Source: Candidatus Bathyarchaeota archaeon (GTDB lineage Archaea; Thermoproteota; Bathyarchaeia; 40CM-2-53-6; FEN-987). From it: a DNA stretch of 5,686 bases. The notes beneath the pieces are model-generated. The model saw only the letters and a program-made list of their open reading frames with translations. It was not told the origin of the DNA and searched no databases. Of this stretch, positions 1-5,428 are shown in pieces (position 1 is the first letter of the stretch; each line of letters starts with the position of its first letter). Location: assembly GCA_003152955.1 (NCBI GenBank), contig PMBQ01000404.1, forward strand, positions 2,502 through 8,187, read 5' to 3'. The position numbers were made by a program, and so were the translations under genes.

Positions 1-1
1 G

Positions 2-50
2 TAAGTGACGATTAAGCTATTCACTTAATCGCCCATTTTTTCCCCTTTTT
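2..50 (+). terminator. Hairpin plus T-runs, probable terminator of a gene left of the window
   Basis: A perfect 8-bp stem, CGATTAAG (9-16) with CTTAATCG (24-31) around a 7-base loop, is followed by T6 (36-41) and T5 (46-50). A second pairing, TAAGTGA (2-8) with TCACTTA (21-27), shares bases with the first, so only one can form at a time. A stem followed by T-runs is what is expected at a transcript end. The TAA at 2-4 or TGA at 6-8 could be the stop of an off-window gene, but that is a guess. Confidence 0.5.
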
Positions 51-61
51 ATATATGTATA
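46..61 (+). promoter_or_regulatory. Archaeal TATA box, rightward
   Basis: The run TTTTTATATATGTATA matches the archaeal TATA element (consensus near TTTAWATA). With the usual 23-27 base spacing, transcription would start near 78-85, just before the hairpin at 80-102. It sits directly behind the terminator-like T-runs, giving a compact end/start junction. It could drive the metallophosphoesterase/phosphatase pair through a long leader, or only a short RNA ending at the T6 run at 134-139. A weaker A/T box, CTAAAATATG (155-164), is an alternative promoter for the genes. Confidence 0.45.
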
Positions 62-79
62 CCTCCCGCAGTAGACAGT

Positions 80-102
80 GATTGTGGTGGACACCAACAA
101 TC
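80..102 (+). other. Leader hairpin
   Basis: GATTGT (80-85) pairs with ACAATC (97-102). After a single bulged A at 96, GGT (86-88) pairs with ACC (93-95), giving nine pairs around a GGAC loop. It begins about where transcripts from the TATA box at 46-61 should start, so it would form the 5' end of that RNA. It may protect the 5' end, regulate translation or be part of a short RNA. No known riboswitch class is recognised. Confidence 0.4.
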
Positions 103-314
103 AACTCGTGTCGCAGTCATTCGAGGCTCTAGCTTTTTTCTCCGGGCTCGCTGCGCTAAAATATGTCCCCTGCCTTTGAAGAGATTCTTTCGTGTCCTCA
201 GCACGAGTACCTACGAAGAAAGTGATTCAACTGAGCGTGGCTAGATCGTTGGAATATCAGAAGATGCCGAAACTTGATTTACAAGGACCCAAGAATTGAT
301 GGAAGCCGAGAAGA

Positions 315-1175
315 ATGAGCCCCCATCATCCAACTCCATTTGGTGCGAGGCTGTTGACGCCGCGGCAGAAACTTCAGTTTGCGCGAGCCTCATTCATGAA
401 GAAGATTGGGGGATTACGATTTGATCCAAGAGATTTTGCGATCGTCCACATGTCTATGTCTCTTCGAGGGCTTAAGAATGCCTTCGACGGGTTGCGGATC
501 GTGCATATCAGCGATCTTCACCTTGGTCAATGGATGTCGCCGGAGCGTTTGACAGGTGTTGTCGGTCTCGTCAACGAGCAGTCTCCTGATATTGTGGTGA
601 TTACGGGAGACTTCGTTTCGTTTGCCGTAGACCAAGTCGCTGCCGACTTGGTCAACTCGCTCTCTCAGTTGCGTCCCAAAATCGTCACTCTTGCAGTGTT
701 GGGAAATCATGATCATTGGATGGGGGCAGAGAAGGTGCGCAGCATTCTACGTGAGAGTGACATCATCGACCTAAGCAACGACGTTTACACGCTGCATAGA
801 GGAGACGCCGCACTGCACTTTGCCGGTATTGATGATGTCATAGCTCAGGGGCATGACCTTGATCTGGTTTTGAGGAAGTTACCATCTTCAGATCCGGCGG
901 TGCTGCTTGTCCACGAACCCGATTTTGCTGATGTCGCTGCGGCGACGGGTCGTTTCGCGCTGCAACTCTCCGGGCACTCACACGGCGGCCAGTTTGTGTT
1001 GCCAAAGATTGGAACTCCCTTTCGCGGTTCTCACTTCAAGAAGTATCCTCTGGGGAGATATCAGGTGAAGGATATGGTTGTGTATACGAACCGTGGGCTT
1101 GGGGCGAACACCTTTTGGTTCCGGATTAACTGCCCTCCGGAAATTACAGTTCTGACGCTTCAGGCGGGACAGTAG
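315..1175 (+). CDS. Calcineurin-like metallophosphoesterase (YkuE/YaeI type)
   Basis: This 286-residue protein carries the full motif series of the dinuclear-metal calcineurin phosphoesterase fold: SDLHLG with D67 and H69, TGDF with D99, GNHDHW with N131 and H132, a lone H200 in VHEPDF, and SGHSHGGQ with H221 and H223. The end (YTNRGLG followed by PPEITVL) is typical of the YkuE/YaeI branch, which hydrolyses phosphomono- or diesters; the substrate here is unknown. No signal peptide or membrane helix is visible, so a cytosolic or peripheral enzyme is expected. About 60 residues precede the catalytic core. The ATG at 315 is the first start after an in-frame stop at 297-299. There is no clear ribosome site, and the ATG at 396 (M28) is an alternative. 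The stop codon abuts the start of the next gene, which implies cotranscription. Family is very likely; substrate is unknown. Confidence 0.93.
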   Translation: MSPHHPTPFGARLLTPRQKLQFARASFMKKIGGLRFDPRDFAIVHMSMSLRGLKNAFDGLRIVHISDLHLGQWMSPERLTGVVGLVNEQSPDIVVITGDFVSFAVDQVAADLVNSLSQLRPKIVTLAVLGNHDHWMGAEKVRSILRESDIIDLSNDVYTLHRGDAALHFAGIDDVIAQGHDLDLVLRKLPSSDPAVLLVHEPDFADVAAATGRFALQLSGHSHGGQFVLPKIGTPFRGSHFKKYPLGRYQVKDMVVYTNRGLGANTFWFRINCPPEITVLTLQAGQ

Positions 1176-3209
1176 ATGGACCGTGAGAAACACCGAAGCC
1201 CACGCTGGATCGCGCGCGTGCTCGTTGTTTGGATAAGCGAAGCCATAGGACTCGCGCTCATGATACGTTTTGTTCCGGGTCTGAGGGTTGATACGTGGGG
1301 GTTCGGGATTCTAGTTGTAGTCGTGATCGCGCTGTTGAACGCGGTCCTGTGGCCGATCTTGTCGAAGATTGCATTGCCCTTTCTTTTCTTCACGTTTGGA
1401 ATAGGCGCTTTAGTCTTGAATGGTCTGACCGTCTGGCTGTCAAGCCTGGTCGTTCCCGAATTTCATGTTGAAGGTTGGGCTCTAGTTCTAGTACCCATTG
1501 GCGTAGCAGCAATTAACACGGCGGTATCAGGCATCTTAACAATTGACGACGATGCACGATATTTCAGCGCAGTCTTGGTTCGACACGCAAAACGTTCATC
1601 GAAGACTTCCACGGCGACTAAACCGGGTGTCATCTTCCTGGAGATTGATGGCTGCTCTGAGTTCATCCTGCGTGAGGCCATGCGGATGGGGTACATGCCC
1701 ACCCTTGCAGGCTGGTTGAAGAACGGCAGCCACAAGCTGCATCAATGGGAAACGGACCTCTCCAGCCAGACAGGCGCCTCCCAAGCAGGTATTCTGCACG
1801 GCAACAACAACAATATGCCGGCGTTTCGCTGGGTCGAGAAGGAGAACGGGAACAAGATAATCTCGTCAAACGGCTCCTCTGACGCTCCAATGCTAGAAAA
1901 ACGCATCTCAGACGGGAAAGGGCTGCTTGCAACGAACGGAGCATCTCGCTCGAACCTCTTCTCCGGCGACGCCCAAGACGTAATCTTAACTTACAGTAAG
2001 TTCACGAATCTAAGAGGATTCTACACGAAGGCGTGGTATTTCTTCTACTCGAATCCCTACAATTTCCCTCGAACCCTGGCACTGTACTGCTCGGATATTC
2101 TCGTCGAGCTCAGGAGCCAAGTACAACAGCGAATCGGAAACGTCCAGCCAAGGATACACCGCGGCCCAGCTTACCTAGCAATGCGCGCTACAACGAACGT
2201 ATTCATGCGGGAGATAACAACTTACACGATCATAGGCGACATCATAGTCGGCCAAGTAGACGCACTCTACGCCACCTACATGGGCTACGATGAAATTGCG
2301 CATCACAACGGCGTGTCCGATCATGAAGCTTTCAACGCATTGAAACAACTGGACAAGCACTTCGCGCGGTTGGAGAAAGCAACGGAACTCTCTTCTCGAA
2401 AGTACAAGTTTGTAATCCTGTCAGATCATGGCCAAAGCAATGGAGCCACGTTCAAGCAACGATATGGATTAAGCCTGAAGGATCTCGTCCAGCGACTTGT
2501 CCCAGAAACATTCACCATACAAAGCCACCTTGACACGAATCAAGATCACTTTGGTCACGTCGTGACTGCACCATTTGAGAGCGGGCACAGGGTTCTTCGC
2601 GAAAGAGGAAAGCGGCTGAGAAGCCATGTTAAAGGAACGCTATTCAAGGATATCACGGAACATCGTCCGAGCGAAACACTGGACGAGAAAGCCCCGTCCA
2701 AACACGCTCATGTTATTGTGCTCGCGTCCGGTAATCTAGGGCTCGTGTATTTCACCGAATGGAAAGAACGCGCGACGTATGAGCAATTGGACAAAACCTT
2801 CCCGGACCTCATTCCGGGGCTAGCAAAACACGAAGGCATCGGCTTCATCCTCGTACGATCTGAAAAATACGGCCCCTTGGTAATCGGTGCCAAGGGCATA
2901 TACCACTTGGCCGATGATAGTGTTGAAGGAGAGAATCCGCTAGCAAATTTCGGTCCCCATGCTGCAGCCCACATCCGCCGAACTGACAGCTTCAAGCATG
3001 CGCCCGATATCCTAGTGAATAGCTTCTATGACCCGGAAAAGAATGAAGTGGCAGCTTTCGAGGAATTGATTGGCAGCCACGGAGGATTAGGGGGCGACCA
3101 GTCTAAGCCTTTCTTGATGACTCCATCAGAATGGGATTTTGATGGAACCGAGATAGTCGGAGCCGAGACCCTGCACAAGGTCCTGAAAGTTCGGTTAGAG
3201 CAGCTCTGA
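1176..3209 (+). CDS. Phage-holin-like membrane domain fused to an alkaline phosphatase/nucleotide pyrophosphatase domain
   Basis: This is a 677-residue two-part protein. Residues 11-122 form about four membrane helices (roughly 11-31, 42-61, 67-92, 100-121), resembling the YvlD / four-helix 'phage holin' family (PF04020). Residues 150-650 resemble the alkaline phosphatase/NPP superfamily. The probable metal ligands and nucleophile are D158 in LEIDG, T199 in SQTGAS, D372 and H376 in YMGYDEIAHH, D417 and H418 in SDHGQ, and H635 in SHGGLGG, so the active site looks complete. Fusions of this kind are familiar to me from Actinobacteria under names such as 'phage holin family' or 'alkaline phosphatase family' protein; true holin activity is unlikely. 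The basic N-terminus (R3, K5, R7, R10) and basic stretch after helix 4 (R136, R140, K143) suggest both face the cytoplasm, placing the catalytic domain inside. ATG follows directly on the previous stop codon, so translational coupling is likely. Substrate unknown. Confidence 0.92.
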   Translation: MDREKHRSPRWIARVLVVWISEAIGLALMIRFVPGLRVDTWGFGILVVVVIALLNAVLWPILSKIALPFLFFTFGIGALVLNGLTVWLSSLVVPEFHVEGWALVLVPIGVAAINTAVSGILTIDDDARYFSAVLVRHAKRSSKTSTATKPGVIFLEIDGCSEFILREAMRMGYMPTLAGWLKNGSHKLHQWETDLSSQTGASQAGILHGNNNNMPAFRWVEKENGNKIISSNGSSDAPMLEKRISDGKGLLATNGASRSNLFSGDAQDVILTYSKFTNLRGFYTKAWYFFYSNPYNFPRTLALYCSDILVELRSQVQQRIGNVQPRIHRGPAYLAMRATTNVFMREITTYTIIGDIIVGQVDALYATYMGYDEIAHHNGVSDHEAFNALKQLDKHFARLEKATELSSRKYKFVILSDHGQSNGATFKQRYGLSLKDLVQRLVPETFTIQSHLDTNQDHFGHVVTAPFESGHRVLRERGKRLRSHVKGTLFKDITEHRPSETLDEKAPSKHAHVIVLASGNLGLVYFTEWKERATYEQLDKTFPDLIPGLAKHEGIGFILVRSEKYGPLVIGAKGIYHLADDSVEGENPLANFGPHAAAHIRRTDSFKHAPDILVNSFYDPEKNEVAAFEELIGSHGGLGGDQSKPFLMTPSEWDFDGTEIVGAETLHKVLKVRLEQL

Positions 3210-3328
3210 GATAAGGCAGCCGCACGCTTCAACTCACCAAGCGTACCACCACTAAAAGAGAACATGACGATGACAATAATTCGGTTGTAATCCGACCATC
3301 GCCTTCTGTGGACTAACCTTCGCAATCC

Positions 3329-3334
3329 AGGTGG
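3329..3334 (+). promoter_or_regulatory. Ribosome binding site that supports a TTG start
   Basis: AGGTGG matches the middle of the archaeal anti-Shine-Dalgarno complement GGAGGTGATC and lies five bases before TTG at 3340. An in-frame TAG at 3337-3339 directly precedes that TTG, so the site and the stop together fix the start of the zinc-ribbon gene. Confidence 0.55.
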
Positions 3335-3339
3335 CTTAG

Positions 3340-3546
3340 TTGGATTGCCCTTGTTGTCGTGCATGGATGCCACTCAATTCGAAGGTCAAAATGTGGAACG
3401 CCAAGACCGTCACAATTCTCCATTACAATTGCGAGGGATGTGGTCTAAAGTGGGATAAACAACCGGACGGCGTTCGTTCAATCCAGTACGCGATGTCGAG
3501 GGGTGGCAAGGTAAATTGGGGGCGAAATCTCCTAACCCCTCTCTAA
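3340..3546 (+). CDS. Small zinc-ribbon protein (two CxxC knuckles)
   Basis: This 68-residue protein has knuckles C3-P-C-C6 at the extreme N-terminus and C31-E-G-C34-G in the middle, separated by 24 residues, which is the layout of a single zinc ribbon. The C-terminal third is basic and polar, with no further domain. The start is TTG, fixed by the AGGTGG site five bases upstream and the in-frame stop just before it. The next in-frame ATG (3364, M10) would remove the first knuckle, which argues for TTG. It lies 130 bases after the phosphatase gene on the same strand and could be cotranscribed, although no clear promoter or terminator is seen between them. Its stop codon overlaps an inverted repeat. 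Function is unknown; binding nucleic acid or a protein partner are the usual roles of such ribbons. Confidence 0.7.
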   Translation: MDCPCCRAWMPLNSKVKMWNAKTVTILHYNCEGCGLKWDKQPDGVRSIQYAMSRGGKVNWGRNLLTPL

Positions 3547-3594
3547 ACTTCACTCCTTAGGAGGAATCGTGAGGGTACAAACGCGAGTGAAGTT
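3546..3594 (+). repeat. 10-bp perfect inverted repeat at the end of the zinc-ribbon gene
   Basis: AACTTCACTC (3546-3555) and GAGTGAAGTT (3585-3594) are perfect reverse complements around a 29-base loop. The left arm begins in the last base of the TAA stop codon. No T-run follows (ACTTCCCC), so it is not a standard terminator. The loop includes AGGAGG (3559-3564) followed by GTG at 3569. A competing small hairpin, CTCC (3553-3556) with GGAG (3560-3563), would cover part of that AGGAGG. It could be an mRNA-stabilising end, an attenuator or a protein-binding operator. Confidence 0.6.
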
Positions 3595-3655
3595 ACTTCC
3601 CCGCGCCACAATACGTCTACACATGTCTAAGGAGTCGGAGACACATTTTGGATGA
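3569..3655 (+). CDS. Possible 28-residue peptide
   Basis: A GTG at 3569 stands four bases after an excellent AGGAGG ribosome site and opens 28 codons, ending at TGA 3653-3655. The product is basic at the start (R2, R6, K8, R12, R16) with no membrane segment or recognised motif. The reading frame begins inside the loop of the inverted repeat and its codons cover the right arm, so folding could control its translation. The strong site is the only good evidence, and a chance frame of this size is common. It may instead be a leader peptide or not be translated. Confidence 0.25.
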   Translation: MRVQTRVKLLPRATIRLHMSKESETHFG

Positions 3656-3733
3656 AATAGAAATGCCTCGATTACCTGTATGCAAGTCAGTCCTGCGTAT
3701 CTGAATCTTGGTTCTGTGAAGTCTTCGTTTGGT

Positions 3734-3774
3734 TTACCGGCCTATGGAAAACCAGCCAATACAAGAGGCGGTAA
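3734..3774. terminator. Hairpin in the convergent gap, possible two-way terminator
   Basis: TTACCGGCC (3734-3742) pairs with GGCGGTAA (3767-3774) as an 8-bp stem with one bulged G. The enclosed 24 bases contain a short TGG-AAAA-CCA hairpin (3745-3754). It lies between the rightward small genes ending by 3655 and the leftward operon ending at 3796, where transcripts from both sides should stop. T-runs are weak on both strands (TTTT on the minus strand at 3751-3748). Apart from this stem, 3656-3795 shows only unsupported short reading frames. Confidence 0.3.
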
Positions 3775-3795
3775 CAATTCTATGTTCCTTCACTC

Positions 3796-3915
3796 TTAAG
3801 TCCTCATGATGTTTCGACCCGCTCGACGTTTTTTCACGGGACCGCGTCCACCAGCTGACTTAGCGGCACGCTTCTTAGCCGCAGTCATTCTCCCGCCTCT
3901 ACTCTTCTTCGCCAT
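3796..3915 (-). CDS. 39-residue very basic peptide, histone-tail-like
   Basis: ATG at 3915 opens 39 codons to TAA at 3798-3796. Seven Lys and eight Arg make up 15 of 39 residues, with no acidic residue. Ala/Gly/Lys/Arg runs such as TAAKKRAAKSAGGRG recall histone H1 tails and small nucleoid or RNA-binding peptides. A near-perfect ribosome site, AGGTGAT (3932-3926), lies ten bases before the ATG, which is the main reason to call the gene real despite its size. It follows the 72-residue zinc-ribbon gene by 45 bases on the same strand and is the last gene of the cluster. A 74-codon rightward frame covers the same DNA but is judged a shadow. Binding to nucleic acid or to acidic lipids is inferred from charge only; no family is recognised. 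Confidence 0.72.
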   Translation of the reverse strand: MAKKSRGGRMTAAKKRAAKSAGGRGPVKKRRAGRNIMRT

Positions 3916-3925
3916 CTTGAAAATC

Positions 3926-3932
3926 ATCACCT
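3926..3932 (-). promoter_or_regulatory. Strong ribosome binding site of the basic peptide gene
   Basis: Read on the minus strand, AGGTGAT is an exact match to seven bases of GGAGGTGATC, the best ribosome site in the window. It lies ten bases before ATG 3915 and suggests high translation of the 39-residue peptide. Confidence 0.65.
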
Positions 3933-3960
3933 ACATTTTTTCAGGTTTTGTCTCTTCGCT

Positions 3961-4179
3961 CTATCCTGAAGGGTTCGCTTCATACGTGCTCATTTTTGAG
4001 CCGCATGTGGGGCAATCAGCCGTTGCGTAGTCGGTTCGGTGCTTGTGCTCTGTGGCGGGGACTGTTCTAGGGGCTTTGCATTGAAGGCAGTAGAATAGCA
4101 TTGATTGGTTCTCACGGAACTGGAACTGGGGGTTTAGGTTGGCGCCGCATTGGTCGCAGTAGTTGTTCGAGTGACTCAT
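3961..4179 (-). CDS. Small zinc-ribbon protein with three CxxC pairs
   Basis: This 72-residue soluble protein has three CxxC knuckles: C8-D-Q-C11 (followed by GANL, typical of zinc ribbons), C31-L-Q-C34 and C56-P-T-C59-G. The first two probably form one ribbon. The third could pair with histidines (H45, H47) or with another subunit. ATG at 4179 is chosen because translation upstream in this frame gives only an antisense-like run through the preceding membrane-peptide gene, ending just before MSHS. No clear ribosome site is present, and the 14-base gap to the preceding stop favours coupled translation. It lies in the leftward cluster between a membrane peptide and a basic peptide. Function unknown; a regulatory or adaptor role is an inference from fold and size. 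Confidence 0.75.
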   Translation of the reverse strand: MSHSNNYCDQCGANLNPQFQFRENQSMLFYCLQCKAPRTVPATEHKHRTDYATADCPTCGSKMSTYEANPSG

Positions 4180-4193
4180 AGGTGAAACTTCTA

Positions 4194-4346
4194 TTACAAT
4201 ACACGGCGGCCTTGAAGTAGTCGAATTATCACTATGATTATGACGATCACAATCAAGATGTGAATTAGACTTCCGCCGATACCGCCAATGAATCCAAGTA
4301 GCCAAAGTATAACGAGAACCACGATTATGGTAACTAACAGATCCAT
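4194..4346 (-). CDS. 50-residue lmo0937/DUF5670-like membrane peptide
   Basis: ATG at 4346 opens 50 codons to TAA at 4196-4194. The peptide has two hydrophobic helices (about 3-20 and 27-42) around a Gly-rich turn, GGIGGS, and ends in RLLQGRRVL. The features LWLLG near residues 14-18, IHILLV-like IHILIV at 28-33 and the C-terminal QGRR fit the small lmo0937 family (DUF5670), which is widespread in bacteria and of unknown function. A GAGGCGA ribosome site (4361-4353 region) lies about eight bases upstream. It follows the 105-residue membrane gene by 17 bases and precedes the zinc-ribbon gene by 14, so it is almost certainly in the same transcript. The gene is easy to miss because a longer frame crosses it on the same strand. 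Family assignment is from remembered sequence pattern. Confidence 0.8.
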   Translation of the reverse strand: MDLLVTIIVVLVILWLLGFIGGIGGSLIHILIVIVIIIVIIRLLQGRRVL

Positions 4347-4363
4347 TAACGATTCGCCTCATT

Positions 4364-4681
4364 CTAGATGAAGTGTAATATTAAGCCGAGTATGCCGCCT
4401 AGGAGTATGAGTAGACCACCAAGGCCGCCTGCAATCAGTCCTACCACTATGAGAACAACAGCCCAAGCGATGTCGGTAACACGTTTAGCACCATAGATAG
4501 CAACAAGGCCGAGAACGATTTCAATGATCCCCCAATAAGACCCGCCGAAGGATCCAAACATCGAAAACGTGAACATCGTGATGGCCATTCCCAAAAAGCT
4601 CAGGAGACCTAGAATTACGAGTATTACGCCGCCAATCAATGCGAGAACGTACGCAACCCGACCTAAAGAAGCATCAGCCAT
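4364..4681 (-). CDS. Four-helix small integral membrane protein
   Basis: This 105-residue protein is almost wholly hydrophobic, with about four membrane segments (roughly 8-30, 47-64, 71-88, 89-103) rich in Gly, Ile, Leu and Val. The only notable polar stretch is GAKRVTD at 64-70, probably a cytoplasmic loop. There are no catalytic motifs; it resembles many unnamed archaeal membrane proteins of the DUF4064-like kind, but no family can be assigned with confidence. ATG at 4681 is supported by AAAGGTGGATGAT about ten bases upstream, close to the archaeal consensus. The gap to the upstream membrane gene is 23 bases and to the downstream peptide gene 17, so it is central to the leftward operon. 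Confidence 0.82.
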   Translation of the reverse strand: MADASLGRVAYVLALIGGVILVILGLLSFLGMAITMFTFSMFGSFGGSYWGIIEIVLGLVAIYGAKRVTDIAWAVVLIVVGLIAGGLGGLLILLGGILGLILHFI

Positions 4682-4704
4682 AGAGAATCATCCACCTTTA
4701 GATT

Positions 4705-4986
4705 CTAAACGACTCTCAATAGGTACGGCAGGACTAGGAAGATGATTCCCACGATGACCATTATGATGCCGACCCATTTCGCTAGCTTCCCAGCGAAGAA
4801 TACGATTATGCCCAGGATTATCAGAACGATTGGATTCAGGGTCAATAGCCACGTAACGGCTGAATTAACCATGGCACCCGCAGTCTGATTCACACCTATT
4901 TCGTTAAGCACCCGAACGAGACTTACAGCAAGCAAAGGCGCTATCATGGAAAAGATCTTACTCATATCAATCAAGTCAAGACGCAT
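4705..4986 (-). CDS. Small membrane protein, first gene of the leftward operon
   Basis: With ATG at 4986 the protein has 93 residues. It has an amphipathic or weakly hydrophobic region (IFSMIAPLLAVSLV), then two strong membrane helices near its C-terminal half (NPIVLIILGIIVFFAG, and VGIIMVIVGIIFLVLPYLL) joined by a basic turn GKLAKW. No family recognised. Starts in frame are GTG 5001, ATG 4986 and ATG 4965. GTG 5001 overlaps the TATA region, so it is unlikely. ATG 4986 lies about 22 bases from the centre of the palindromic TATA element, which fits a leaderless mRNA. ATG 4965 would give MSKIFSM and has no clear ribosome site. The regulator-like gene on the other side of this promoter is divergent. 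Confidence 0.8.
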   Translation of the reverse strand: MRLDLIDMSKIFSMIAPLLAVSLVRVLNEIGVNQTAGAMVNSAVTWLLTLNPIVLIILGIIVFFAGKLAKWVGIIMVIVGIIFLVLPYLLRVV

Positions 4987-5000
4987 GTAGAGCAATTGCA

Positions 5001-5024
5001 CTTATAAATTTATACATTTATATC
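5001..5024. promoter_or_regulatory. Divergent TATA region with a perfect 12-bp palindrome
   Basis: TATAAATTTATA (5003-5014) is a perfect palindrome, so it reads as a TATA box on both strands. A further box, TTTATATC (5017-5024), points right. Leftward, the palindrome centre is about 22 bases from ATG 4986. Rightward, the second box predicts a transcript start near 5045-5050, just before the ribosome site of the ribbon-helix-helix gene. The palindrome could also be an operator for that dimeric regulator, which is inference. Confidence 0.6.
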
Positions 5025-5063
5025 GTTAATGCTGAATGTAGCGTATCTCCGGGGATGTAGACT

Positions 5064-5282
5064 TTGGGTAAGATGTACATTGTTCTCTCTGATGAAACGG
5101 AACGCAGACTACGACTGGCCGTTGTCACAATTATCGGCGGAAAGAAGGGCGATCTAAGCAGTGCAATCGAGATGGCGATCAAAGAATGGCTAGCCAAGCA
5201 TGCCACAGAAGCCGACATTAGCAAATGGGTGCACGAACAACTGCTTCAAAGAAGACCGGGAAAACCACGTGCTCCCCAATAA
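5064..5282 (+). CDS. Ribbon-helix-helix family DNA-binding protein
   Basis: This protein has 72 residues with TTG at 5064, or 69 with ATG at 5073. The core is a short strand (MYIVLSD, 4-10), helix A (ETERRLRLAVV, 11-21), a GGKKGDLS turn (25-32) and helix B (SAIEMAIKEWLAKH, 33-46). This is the typical order of small archaeal ribbon-helix-helix regulators related to Arc/MetJ and antitoxins, which dimerise and read the DNA major groove through the strand. The tail (47-72) is charged. GGGGATG (5051-5057) is six bases before TTG and about fifteen before ATG, so TTG is slightly favoured. It is divergent from the membrane operon and the obvious candidate to control it and itself. No toxin-like gene is adjacent on its strand. 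Fold likely; target unknown. Confidence 0.78.
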   Translation: MGKMYIVLSDETERRLRLAVVTIIGGKKGDLSSAIEMAIKEWLAKHATEADISKWVHEQLLQRRPGKPRAPQ

Positions 5283-5428
5283 TCCTTCTGAATCATGCGT
5301 AGGCAAAATATTAACCTCGAATTCAGGATGGCTGGCTTCAAGATTTACTGTTGTTAGAATTGATCGCTCCCCTCATGATTCTGGTTTATGCTAGGTTATT
5401 CTAATTACCTATAGGCGCAAATCCCTCT

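Noticed and set aside
299..424. 41-codon frame starting at ATG 299, overlapping the metallophosphoesterase start
   Set aside because: Its product has no recognisable feature, and the overlapping phosphoesterase frame reads smoothly from 315, so neither an upstream gene nor a frameshift is supported.
1176..1545. Prophage signature from the holin-like domain
   Set aside because: The holin label is a family name. There are no other phage genes, and the domain is fused to an enzyme, so a prophage is not indicated.
3281..3295. TCGG-TTGTAAT-CCGA hairpin resembling a tRNA T arm
   Set aside because: The loop lacks the conserved TTC start, and no acceptor, D or anticodon arms are found around it.
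3026..3373. 115-codon leftward frame after the phosphatase gene
   Set aside because: Most of it is antisense to the phosphatase C-terminus, including the H635 region, and it lacks a recognisable domain, promoter or ribosome site.
3651..3705. GATGA and CTGA pair as C and D boxes of a guide RNA
   Set aside because: The C box is incomplete, no internal D'/C' pair is convincing, and the ends do not form a terminal stem.
3806..4030. 74-codon rightward frame with a hydrophobic middle
   Set aside because: It is antisense to the 39-residue basic gene and to part of the 72-residue zinc-ribbon gene, both better supported, and no ribosome site precedes it. The hydrophobic look comes from the complement of Lys/Arg/Ala codons.
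3961..4362. 133-codon leftward frame reaching upstream of the zinc-ribbon start
   Set aside because: The first 61 codons overlap the 50-residue membrane peptide in another frame and have no domain-like character. Only the part from ATG 4179 is kept.
5064..5282. Antitoxin of a toxin-antitoxin pair
   Set aside because: The fold is common among antitoxins, but no toxin-like frame lies next to it on the same strand.
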